DNA from: Actinomycetes bacterium
GTDB lineage: Bacteria; Actinomycetota; Actinomycetes; Propionibacteriales; Propionibacteriaceae
DNA: 47,756 bases
Direction: 5' to 3'
Assembly (NCBI GenBank): GCA_023460935.1
Contig: JAEWOI010000032.1
Coordinates: forward strand, 1 to 47,756
Below, in pieces: positions 41,423-47,756 of the stretch; within the stretch, counting starts at the first letter, position 1; each line of letters starts with the position of its first letter. Under the pieces are notes generated by a model. That model searched no databases. It was given only the letters and a program-made list of their open reading frames with translations, and was not told the origin of the DNA. Both the position numbers and the translations under genes were made by a program.

Positions 41423-42763
41423 TCAGTCGAGGTAGTCGCGCAGCACCTGGGAGCGGGACGGGTGGCGCAGCTTGCTCATGGTCTTGGACTCGATCTGGCG
41501 GATCCGCTCGCGGGTCACGCCGTAGACCTTGCCGATCTCGTCCAGGGTCTTGGGCTGGCCGTCGGTGAGGCCGAACCGCATGCTGACCACGCCGGCCTCG
41601 CGCTCGCTGAGGGTGTCCAGCACGTCGTGCAGCTGTTCCTGCAGCAGGGTGAAATTGACGGCCTCGGCCGGCACCACCGCTTCGGAGTCCTCGATCAGGT
41701 CGCCGAACTCGGAGTCGCCGTCCTCACCGAGCGGGGTGTGCAGCGAGATCGGCTCGCGGCCGTACTTCTGCACCTCGACGACCTTCTCGGGGGTCATGTC
41801 GAGTTCCTTGGCGAGCTCCTCCGGGGTTGGTTCCCGGCCGAGGTCCTGCAGCATCTGCCGTTGCACGCGGGCCAGCTTGTTGATCACCTCGACCATGTGC
41901 ACCGGGATGCGGATCGTGCGGGCCTGGTCGGCCATCGCGCGGGTGATCGCCTGCTTGATCCACCAGGTGGCGTAGGTGGAGAACTTGTAGCCCTTGGTGT
42001 AGTCGAACTTCTCGACCGCGCGGATCAGGCCGAGGTTGCCCTCTTGGATCAGGTCGAGGAACAGCATGCCGCGGCCGGTGTAGCGCTTCGCCAGCGAGAC
42101 CACCAGGCGGAGGTTGGCCTCGAGCAGGTGGTTCTTGGCCCTGCGGCCGTCCTCCGCGATCCACTCCAGGTCGTCGACCGACTCTGCGGAGACGTTGCCC
42201 TCGTTGATGGTCTCGTCTGCGAACAGGCCCGCCTCGATGCGCTTGGCCAGCTGCACCTCCATCTCGGCGTTGAGCAGGGCCACCTTGCCGATCTGCTTGA
42301 GGTAGTCCTTCACCGGGTCGGCGGTGGCGCCGGCCACCATCACCTGCTGCTCCGGCTCGTCCGCATCGTCAGCGTCGGAGAGGCTGAAGCCGCCGTCCTC
42401 GACGAGCTCCTGCTCGGTCTTGGCCTCCTCGGCCGGCTCGAAGCTGGAGTCGTCGACATCGTCAAGGGTGCGCTTCTTGCCACCGACGGTGAGCACGACG
42501 TCGTCACCCTCACGGGCGAACTTGACGTTCTCCACACCGCCGGGGGTGAGCACCTCCTCGACCGTGACGTCGAGGTCCTCGACTTCTTCCTCGACCAGCT
42601 CGGTGGGCTCGACCTCTTCGTCCGGGGTGACCGGCGAGGCCGGCTCCGGGTTGGGCACTGCCTTCACAGCCGGCTGTGCGGACTTCCTCGTCCGTCGCTT
42701 CGCGGCCGGGGTGACGGTCTCGTCCTGAACGGGAACAGCGGCGGCGTTGGAGCGTGGAGTCAC
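41423..42763 (-). CDS. sigA: primary RNA polymerase sigma factor SigA (HrdB/RpoD)
   Basis: A 446-aa housekeeping sigma factor. The N-terminal extension is basic (AAKRRTRKSAQP) then strongly acidic, to about residue 140. Region 1.2 starts at DPVKDYLKQIGKV. Region 2 holds NLRLVVSLAKRYTGRGMLFLDLIQEG and YKFSTYATWWIKQAITRA. Region 4.2 ends TRERIRQIESKTMSKLRHP. The start is GTG 42763, preceded by GAGAGG; the open frame continues upstream into the divergent peptidase gene but without sigma similarity. An inverted repeat lies in the divergent promoter region. Confidence 0.97.
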   Translation of the reverse strand: MTPRSNAAAVPVQDETVTPAAKRRTRKSAQPAVKAVPNPEPASPVTPDEEVEPTELVEEEVEDLDVTVEEVLTPGGVENVKFAREGDDVVLTVGGKKRTLDDVDDSSFEPAEEAKTEQELVEDGGFSLSDADDADEPEQQVMVAGATADPVKDYLKQIGKVALLNAEMEVQLAKRIEAGLFADETINEGNVSAESVDDLEWIAEDGRRAKNHLLEANLRLVVSLAKRYTGRGMLFLDLIQEGNLGLIRAVEKFDYTKGYKFSTYATWWIKQAITRAMADQARTIRIPVHMVEVINKLARVQRQMLQDLGREPTPEELAKELDMTPEKVVEVQKYGREPISLHTPLGEDGDSEFGDLIEDSEAVVPAEAVNFTLLQEQLHDVLDTLSEREAGVVSMRFGLTDGQPKTLDEIGKVYGVTRERIRQIESKTMSKLRHPSRSQVLRDYLD

Positions 42764-42798
42764 GGGCAAACCTCTCAACAGAGCGTTTTCGGGCGCAC

Positions 42799-42815
42799 GA
42801 CAACCGGGGGTTGTC
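42799..42815. promoter_or_regulatory. inverted repeat in the sigA/peptidase divergent region
   Basis: GACAACC-N3-GGTTGTC overlaps a TTGACA hexamer on the minus strand (42812-42817) that could be a sigA -35. No matching -10 was found at 17-19 bp. It may be a regulator site. Confidence 0.4.
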
Positions 42816-42876
42816 AATACTTCGCTCGGTCCATTGTGCCACGACCTCCCCGAACACCCAAGTCGGATAGCAGTTC

Positions 42877-42882
42877 TAGGCT
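42877..42882 (+). promoter_or_regulatory. leaderless-type -10 for the prolyl oligopeptidase gene
   Basis: TAGGCT, an exact TANNNT, lies 7 nt before ATG 42890. Confidence 0.5.
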
Positions 42883-42889
42883 GTGCGGC

Positions 42890-45013
42890 ATGCCAGCTGC
42901 CCCCCGTGCGCCCCGGCGCGCCTCGATCCGCGTCCACCACGGCGACGAGGTCGCCGACCACTACGCGTGGATGCGGGACAAGTCCGACCCGGAGCTGCTC
43001 GCCTACCTCGCTGCAGAGAACGCCTACACCGAGGCGCTCACCGCCGACCAGGCCGGCCTGCGCGACGAGCTGTACGCCGACCTGTCCGCCCGGACGAAGC
43101 AGACCGACCTCAGCGTCCCCGAGTTCGTCCGGCACGAGGGGCTGGGCGAGTTCTGGTACTACGCGCGCACCACGGAGGGGCTGGACTACCCCAGCTACCA
43201 CCGCTGCCCGGCTGCCGGGCGCGACTCGCTGCCCGACCCTTCGGCCGGCGTGCCGGCCGGGGAGCAGCTGCTGCTCGACGTGCAGGCCCTGGCCGCCGGC
43301 ACCGACTTCTTCGCCCTCGGCTGCTTCGAGGTCTCCCCGGACGGCCGGCTGGCCGCCTACTCGGTCGACACCGCAGGGAACGAGCGCTATCGGCTCCGGT
43401 TCCTCGACCTCGCCACCGGCGAAGCCCTGCCGGACGAGGTCGCCGAGGTGGCCGGTGGTGGCTGCTGGGCAGGCGCCGGAGCGTTCTGCTACCTGACCAT
43501 GGACGACGCCTGGCGGCCGGACAAGGTGTGGCGGCACCGGCTGGGCGACCCGGGCGCGGACGAGTTGCTGCTGGCCGAGCCGGACGAGCGGTTCTGGCTC
43601 GGCGTGGACACCTCCCGCGACCATCGTTGGCTTCAGGTCAGCGCCGCCAGCAAGACCAGCACCGAGTGCTGGCTGCTGGACCTGGCCGATCCCGGCGCCG
43701 GCCTGCGCTCGGTTGCGCCCCGTCGGGAACAGGTCGAGTACGACGTGGAGGTGGGCGGTGACCGGCTGTTCATAGTCCACAACGACGGCGCCGCCGACTT
43801 CGCACTCGCTCAGGCCCCACTGGGGGCCACCTCAGCTGCCGAGTGGCAGCCGCTGTGGCCAGGGGAGGCCGGCGTCCGGCTGCTCGGCGTGACCGCCTAC
43901 GACCGGGTGCTGGTGCTCAGCCTGCGCCGGAACGGCCTGCAGACGATTGCGCTGCGCCACCGGGACGCGGCAGGCGACCCCGGCCCGGCGGCGGAGATCG
44001 GGTTCGACGAACCGCTGTTCCACGTGGATGCCGACGCCGGCGACGAACCGGACACCGACCGGATCCGGTTCCACTACCAGTCGATGGTCACCCCGGACGA
44101 AGTGGTGGAGTACCGGCTGGACGACGGCACGCGCAAGGTCCTGCGCCGCCGGCCGGTGCTGGACCATCCCCGGTTCGGCCCGTACCGGCCAGCCGACTAC
44201 GTCCAGCGCCGGGAGTGGGCCACGGCTCCGGACGGCACCCTGGTGCCGATCTCGGTGGTGCACCGTGCCGACACCCCGATCGACGGCAGCGCCGGCTGCC
44301 TGCTCTACGGCTACGGCGCCTACGAGATCAGCATCCCGCCGACCTTCTCCATCGCGCGGCTGAGCCTGCTCGATCGCGGCTACGTGTACGCCGTGGCGCA
44401 CGTGCGCGGCGGCGGTGAGCTGGGCCGGGCCTGGTACGAGGGCGGCAAGCTGGCGGCCAAGACCAACACGTTCACCGACTTCATCGCGTGCGCCCGCCAC
44501 CTGGTGGCCGCCCGCTACACCTCCCCGGCCAGGCTCGCAGCGGAGGGCGGCAGCGCCGGCGGGCTGCTGATCGGCGCGGCGATCAACCTCGCGCCGGACG
44601 CCTTCGCCGCCGTGCACGCGGCAGTGCCGTTCGTCGACGCGCTCAACACGATCCTTGACCCCGACCTGCCGCTCACCGTGGCCGAGTGGGAGGAGTGGGG
44701 CGACCCGCTGCACGACCCGCAGGCCTACTCCAGGATGCGTTCGTACTCCCCCTACGAGAACGTCCGCCGCGCCGACTACCCGGCGATCCTGGTCACCGCC
44801 AGCCTGAACGACACCCGGGTGGAGGTGACCGAGCCGGCCAAGTGGGTGGCACAGTTGCGGCACACCTCCGGCTCCAGCCGCCCGATCCTGCTGCGCACCG
44901 AGCTGACCGCTGGCCACGGCGGCAACTCCGGTCGCTACCAGGCCTGGCGTGACGCAGCGTTCGAGCTAGCCTGGCTGATGGCTGCCACCACCCCGCGTCC
45001 TCCGCAGGATTGA
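42890..45013 (+). CDS. prolyl oligopeptidase family protein (S9A, protease II-like)
   Basis: A 707-aa serine peptidase with an N-terminal helical entry (VADHYAWMRDKSDPELLAYLAAENAY), a beta-propeller (about 75-405) and a C-terminal hydrolase domain. The catalytic residues are Ser555 (AEGGSAGGLLIG), Asp641 (ASLNDTRV) and His676 (TAGHGGNSG). The VRGGGELGRAWYEGGK segment is diagnostic of oligopeptidase B/prolyl oligopeptidase. It cleaves short peptides in the cytoplasm; basic-residue or proline preference cannot be fixed. ATG 42890 fits the TAGGCT spacing. It is divergent from sigA. Confidence 0.95.
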   Translation: MPAAPRAPRRASIRVHHGDEVADHYAWMRDKSDPELLAYLAAENAYTEALTADQAGLRDELYADLSARTKQTDLSVPEFVRHEGLGEFWYYARTTEGLDYPSYHRCPAAGRDSLPDPSAGVPAGEQLLLDVQALAAGTDFFALGCFEVSPDGRLAAYSVDTAGNERYRLRFLDLATGEALPDEVAEVAGGGCWAGAGAFCYLTMDDAWRPDKVWRHRLGDPGADELLLAEPDERFWLGVDTSRDHRWLQVSAASKTSTECWLLDLADPGAGLRSVAPRREQVEYDVEVGGDRLFIVHNDGAADFALAQAPLGATSAAEWQPLWPGEAGVRLLGVTAYDRVLVLSLRRNGLQTIALRHRDAAGDPGPAAEIGFDEPLFHVDADAGDEPDTDRIRFHYQSMVTPDEVVEYRLDDGTRKVLRRRPVLDHPRFGPYRPADYVQRREWATAPDGTLVPISVVHRADTPIDGSAGCLLYGYGAYEISIPPTFSIARLSLLDRGYVYAVAHVRGGGELGRAWYEGGKLAAKTNTFTDFIACARHLVAARYTSPARLAAEGGSAGGLLIGAAINLAPDAFAAVHAAVPFVDALNTILDPDLPLTVAEWEEWGDPLHDPQAYSRMRSYSPYENVRRADYPAILVTASLNDTRVEVTEPAKWVAQLRHTSGSSRPILLRTELTAGHGGNSGRYQAWRDAAFELAWLMAATTPRPPQD

Positions 45014-45120
45014 GCCCGGCACCCCGCCCAGGTGGCACCCGGAGTACGACTCTGGTCTTGATCTGGGTATCTGGGCTGTGTTCAGGGTCCGTTGAGGGGT
45101 GTTCGGGGCAGAAAACCGAC

Positions 45121-45156
45121 CCCTTCGCACGTTGTACTGCTGAGCGAAGCGAAGGG
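45121..45156 (+). promoter_or_regulatory. hairpin sequestering the sigB ribosome binding site
   Basis: Arms CCCTTCGC (45121-45128) and GCGAAGGG (45149-45156) are perfectly complementary with a 20-nt loop. The right arm contains the Shine-Dalgarno GAAGGGA (45151-45157). The 150-bp gap 45014-45163 shows no clear sigma-A promoter. Confidence 0.5.
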
Positions 45157-45159
45157 ACT
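45141..45159 (+). repeat. possible degenerate copy of the repeat seen in acn
   Basis: TGAGCGAAGCGAAGGGACT resembles the 3' half of the acn repeat read on the plus strand (GAGCCTGTCGAGGGGAC). Only short similarity is present, so it may be chance. Confidence 0.25.
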
Positions 45160-45163
45160 CAAA

Positions 45164-46120
45164 GTGATTGCTACCGCACATCGGATCCGCACCAACGACG
45201 GCATCGACGGCAAGGACGCGGTCGGGCTCTACCTCGACGGCATTGCCAAGACCCCGCTGCTCACCGCGGCTGAAGAGGTGGAACTCGCCAAGCTCATCGA
45301 GGCCGGCCGCTACGCGCACGCCCTGCTCGACGGCACCATCGAGGAGTCCGAGCTGGAGTTGCGCCGCGTGCAGGCCACCCGCGCAGAGCTGGAACAGGTC
45401 GCGGCAGAGGGCGATGCCGCCATGCAGCGCTTCATCACCGCCAACCTGCGGCTGGTGGTCTCTGTGGCCCGCAAGTACGGCCGCGCCCAGATGCCGCTGC
45501 TCGACCTGGTGCAGGAGGGCAACACCGGCCTGATCCGCGCGGTGGAGAAGTTCGACTTCAGCAAGGGCTTCAAGTTCTCGACCTACGCCACCTGGTGGGT
45601 ACGCCAGTCCATCTCGCGCGGCATCGCGCAGCAGGGCCGCATCGTGCGCCTGCCGGTGCACGTCGCCGAGCAGGTCAACCAGGTCTCGGCGGTCCGCCGC
45701 ACCCTGGAGCGCCGGTTCGGCCGCGAGCCCGAGCTGTGGGAGATCGCCGACGAGTTGTCGCTGCCCACCGAACAGGTGATCGATCTGCTCCGGCTGGCCC
45801 GCGACCACGTCTCGCTGGATGCCCCGGTCGAGGAGGACGGCGACACCGCCCTGGGTTACCTGCTCGCCCGCGAGATGTCCCCCGGACCGGACGAGGTGGT
45901 GCTGGACGCCGAGGATCGCGCCCGGCTGGATGCGCTGCTCGGTGTGCTGGACGACCGCTCGGCCGACGTCGTACGCCGCCGCTACGGGCTGCTGGACGGA
46001 CGGCAGGCACGGCTGGCCGACATCGCCGCGATCTGGGGCATCACCGCCGAGCGCGTGCGCCAGATCGAGCGGCACGCGATCAGCAAGCTGCGTACCGAAT
46101 CCGAGGTCGTCGCGGCCTGA
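45164..46120 (+). CDS. sigB: group 2 RNA polymerase sigma factor SigB
   Basis: A 318-aa SigA-like non-essential sigma factor. Region 1.2 starts at DAVGLYLDGIAKTPLLTAAEE. Region 2 holds NLRLVVSVARKYGRAQMPLLDLVQEG and FKFSTYATWWVRQSISRG. Region 3 is GREPELWEIADELS and region 4.2 is ITAERVRQIERHAISKLR. It lacks the long N-terminal extension of SigA. GTG 45164 follows GAAGGGA by 6 nt. In mycobacteria sigB lies downstream of sigA and directs stress and stationary-phase genes; the same use here is inference. The mycobacterial neighbour ideR is absent; a terminator follows directly. Confidence 0.95.
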   Translation: MIATAHRIRTNDGIDGKDAVGLYLDGIAKTPLLTAAEEVELAKLIEAGRYAHALLDGTIEESELELRRVQATRAELEQVAAEGDAAMQRFITANLRLVVSVARKYGRAQMPLLDLVQEGNTGLIRAVEKFDFSKGFKFSTYATWWVRQSISRGIAQQGRIVRLPVHVAEQVNQVSAVRRTLERRFGREPELWEIADELSLPTEQVIDLLRLARDHVSLDAPVEEDGDTALGYLLAREMSPGPDEVVLDAEDRARLDALLGVLDDRSADVVRRRYGLLDGRQARLADIAAIWGITAERVRQIERHAISKLRTESEVVAA

Positions 46121-46132
46121 CCAATCCCCCGG

Positions 46133-46167
46133 AAACGGCGCCCTGTCTCCCCCGCAGGGCGCCGTTT
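46133..46167. terminator. bidirectional terminator between sigB and the thioesterase gene
   Basis: Perfect 13-bp arms AAACGGCGCCCTG and complement with a 9-nt loop TCTCCCCCG. AAA/TTT at the stem ends give a short U-tract in both directions, serving both convergent genes. Confidence 0.85.
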
Positions 46168-46180
46168 GCCGCGTCTCGGC

Positions 46181-47056
46181 TCAGTCGACGATCGCCGCGG
46201 GATCGGTCAGTCGGATCAGACCCTCCTGCGCACAGGAGGCGGCCAGCTGGCCACCGGAGAACAGCCGTCCGAAGGAGAACCCCAGGCCGGCCGAGGCCGA
46301 CGGAGAGACCTGGTCGTAGAGCAGCCACTGATCGGCCCGGGCCGGCCGGTGGAACCACATCGCGTGATTGATCGAGGCGGCCTGCATCCCCGGGCCGCCG
46401 AAGACCACCGGATGCGGCACGGTGCTGACCGCCAGCAGGGTCAGATCGGAGGCATAGGCCAGCACCGCCTGGTGTAGCCGGGGGTCGGACGGCAGGGCGC
46501 TCTCGGCCCGCACCCACACCTGCATCCGCGCGTCGGCGCGGGAGGCGGCCGACACCGCACTGGTGTCGGAGGCGAACCGGGTCTCCAGTACGCCGAACTC
46601 CTGCCGCCAGGCCTCGGCCGTGCGACGGGACCGCGCTCCCAGCACCTCCGACAGCGCCGGGCACTCCTGTGGCGCAGGCACACCGGCCGGGATGGTGTCG
46701 GCATGGTTGAGGCCGGGCTCCAACTCGTGGAAGGAAGCGGCCATGAAGAAGATCGAGCGTCCGTTCTGCGACGCCACCACCCGCCGGGTGGAGAAGCTGC
46801 CGCCGTCGCGTACCTCTTCCACCCGGTACTCGATCGGCACCCCGGCCAGGCCGCCGCGCACGAAGTAGGCCGACAGGGAGTGGGCATACCGATCGTCCGG
46901 CACGGTCTGGTATCCAGCGGTCAACGCCTGGGCGAGCACATGGCCGCCGAAGACCCGCTGCCGGGTCGTCCAGGTGTCGGCGGCCCCGATGAAGAGGTCG
47001 GGCCCGCGCCGTTCGAGCTGGAGCAGTCCGATCAGCTGCTCGACGTCCGCCGGCAC
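46181..47056 (-). CDS. tesB: acyl-CoA thioesterase II (TesB family)
   Basis: A 291-aa double-hotdog thioesterase that hydrolyses acyl-CoA to free acid and CoA. Motifs are RVFGGHVLAQALTAG, HSLSAYFVRGG, FSTRRVVASQNG, the Asp of YASDLTLL, and INHAMWFHRP followed by SAGLGFSFGRLFS and the C-terminal GGQLAASCAQEGLIR (Gln of the triad). GTG 47056 lies 2 bp after the PAC2 stop, so the two genes are coupled. Confidence 0.95.
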   Translation of the reverse strand: MPADVEQLIGLLQLERRGPDLFIGAADTWTTRQRVFGGHVLAQALTAGYQTVPDDRYAHSLSAYFVRGGLAGVPIEYRVEEVRDGGSFSTRRVVASQNGRSIFFMAASFHELEPGLNHADTIPAGVPAPQECPALSEVLGARSRRTAEAWRQEFGVLETRFASDTSAVSAASRADARMQVWVRAESALPSDPRLHQAVLAYASDLTLLAVSTVPHPVVFGGPGMQAASINHAMWFHRPARADQWLLYDQVSPSASAGLGFSFGRLFSGGQLAASCAQEGLIRLTDPAAIVD

Positions 47057-47058
47057 GG

Positions 47059-47756
47059 TCAGCGCCGGAAGTCCGGCGGATCCTGCTCGGCCAGGAACTG
47101 CTCCACGGCCGCGCCGATCTCGTCCGCGGTGGGCACGTGGGAGGCTCCGCTGGCGGCCAGCTGGTCGTACTGCTCCTCCAGGGCGGCCACCAACTGGGGG
47201 AATTCGCTGTCGTCGGCGGTCTCAGAAGCGATCGATGCCAGGTTCGCCGCGATCCGCTCCTGCAACTCCGCCAGGTCGAAGGTCAGCCCGGTGGTCTCGC
47301 TGATCCGCTCCAGGACGGCCGCGACGGCCTGCGGGAAGCTGGTCTGCGCCAGGTAGTGCGGCACGTGGGCCACGAAGCCCTGTCCGACCAGCCCCGCCTC
47401 GCCGGCGCGGAACTCCAGCACGTGGGAGAAGCTGCCGGGCAGCTGCACGCGGTCGATCCACATCGGGTTGCCGCTGACCAGGCGGGGGTCGGTGGCGTGG
47501 GCGGTGACCAGGGTGGGACGGGTGTGCGGCACCGCCATCGGCACGCCGCCGACGCTGATCAGCCGGGAGACGTCCAGCCGCTCGGCGATGCCCAGGATCG
47601 CGGCGCTCGCCCGATTCCATTGCGTGTCCGGCTCAGGGCCGGTGAGCAGCAGGAAGGGCATGCCTGCGGCGTCCGTCAGCTTGTACAGCACCAGGGCGTA
47701 GTCGGTCAGCGAGACCCAGTGGTTGGTGTCGAAGACCATCTGCGGGCGGCGGGAGC
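47059..47756 (-). CDS. PAC2 family protein, N-terminus beyond the window
   Basis: At least 232 codons are inside the window and the frame is open to the right edge, so the protein is truncated. The ATG at 47739 is probably internal, since the upstream residues RRPQ match the family pattern. It shows NHWVSLTDYALVLYKL, SVGGVPMAVPHTRPTLVTAHAT and GQGFVAHVPHYLAQTSFP, the actinobacterial PAC2 (proteasome-assembly-chaperone-like) type, as in M. tuberculosis Rv2714. Biological role is unknown. It ends in a helical region (FPQLVAALEEQYDQL). Confidence 0.88.
   Translation of the reverse strand, partial: SRRPQMVFDTNHWVSLTDYALVLYKLTDAAGMPFLLLTGPEPDTQWNRASAAILGIAERLDVSRLISVGGVPMAVPHTRPTLVTAHATDPRLVSGNPMWIDRVQLPGSFSHVLEFRAGEAGLVGQGFVAHVPHYLAQTSFPQAVAAVLERISETTGLTFDLAELQERIAANLASIASETADDSEFPQLVAALEEQYDQLAASGASHVPTADEIGAAVEQFLAEQDPPDFRR

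Noticed and set aside
42764..43780. Upstream extension of sigA
   Set aside because: It would lie antisense inside the oligopeptidase gene; GTG 42763 has a ribosome binding site and normal sigma N-terminal composition follows.

Overview
This is a high-GC window (roughly 70% G+C by eye) from the chromosome of an actinobacterium. Many genes start with GTG, stop/start overlaps (ATGA, GTGA) are common, and there is a long run of families found almost only in Actinobacteria (DUF3000, DUF3710, DUF3093, DUF4193, DUF4235, DUF5998, SepH, DUF7455, LigC/Prim-PolC). Gene order follows the conserved block that in Mycobacterium tuberculosis runs from about Rv2680 (DUF3000) through RNase D, dxs1, the TRAM methyltransferase, the APC permease, ceoB/ceoC, DUF3710, dut, DUF3093, DUF4193, sigA and sigB to the PAC2 protein Rv2714. 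The content and the topoisomerase IV-type pair would fit the Propionibacteriales, but I cannot name a genus.

Layout. 1-1.5 kb: tRNA-Gly(GCC), an MFS exporter and tRNA-Val(CAC). 1.7-5.6 kb: a CbiX-like chelatase homologue, PPK2 polyphosphate kinase, and tail-to-tail LigC DNA ligase and Prim-PolC. 5.7-10.8 kb: msrB, DUF3000-RNase D (coupled), dxs and two conserved unknown genes. 10.8-17.2 kb: aconitase, then a coupled chain APC permease - TRAM methyltransferase - 63-aa Cys protein. 17.3-21.5 kb: TrkA pair ceoB/ceoC, a coupled dut-DUF3710-OB-fold operon, DUF3093, DUF4235, DUF4193. 21.6-25.9 kb: sepH, tdk, a decayed stretch (helicase remnant plus a frameshifted small membrane protein), VOC and SRPBCC proteins, DedA. 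25.9-35.1 kb: AP-superfamily phosphatase/DUF5998, App1-like phosphatase, topoisomerase IV A subunit, serA, carbonic anhydrase, topoisomerase IV B subunit. 35.3-41.3 kb: DUF7455, macro domain/S9 peptidase, and gluABCD (amino-acid ABC importer). 41.4-47.8 kb: sigA, prolyl oligopeptidase, sigB, acyl-CoA thioesterase and a PAC2 protein that runs off the right edge.

The genes are mostly housekeeping: isoprenoid precursor supply (dxs), TCA cycle (acn), serine synthesis (serA), nucleotide hygiene (dut, tdk), DNA topology and repair (topo IV, LigC, Prim-PolC), the main and alternative sigma factors, and potassium and glutamate-type uptake. I see no prophage, CRISPR array, insertion sequence or obvious defence or biosynthetic island. 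The most interesting signals are small: a recurrent leaderless-promoter arrangement (TANNNT about 6-8 nt before the start codon) at about sixteen genes, repeat-like insertions inside the aconitase gene, a palindromic candidate operator at the aconitase promoter, a hairpin that would sequester the sigB ribosome binding site, a perfect hairpin between gluB and gluC, three perfect palindromes between two convergent genes, a SepH lacking its usual N-terminal strand region, and a HelD/UvrD-like helicase remnant.
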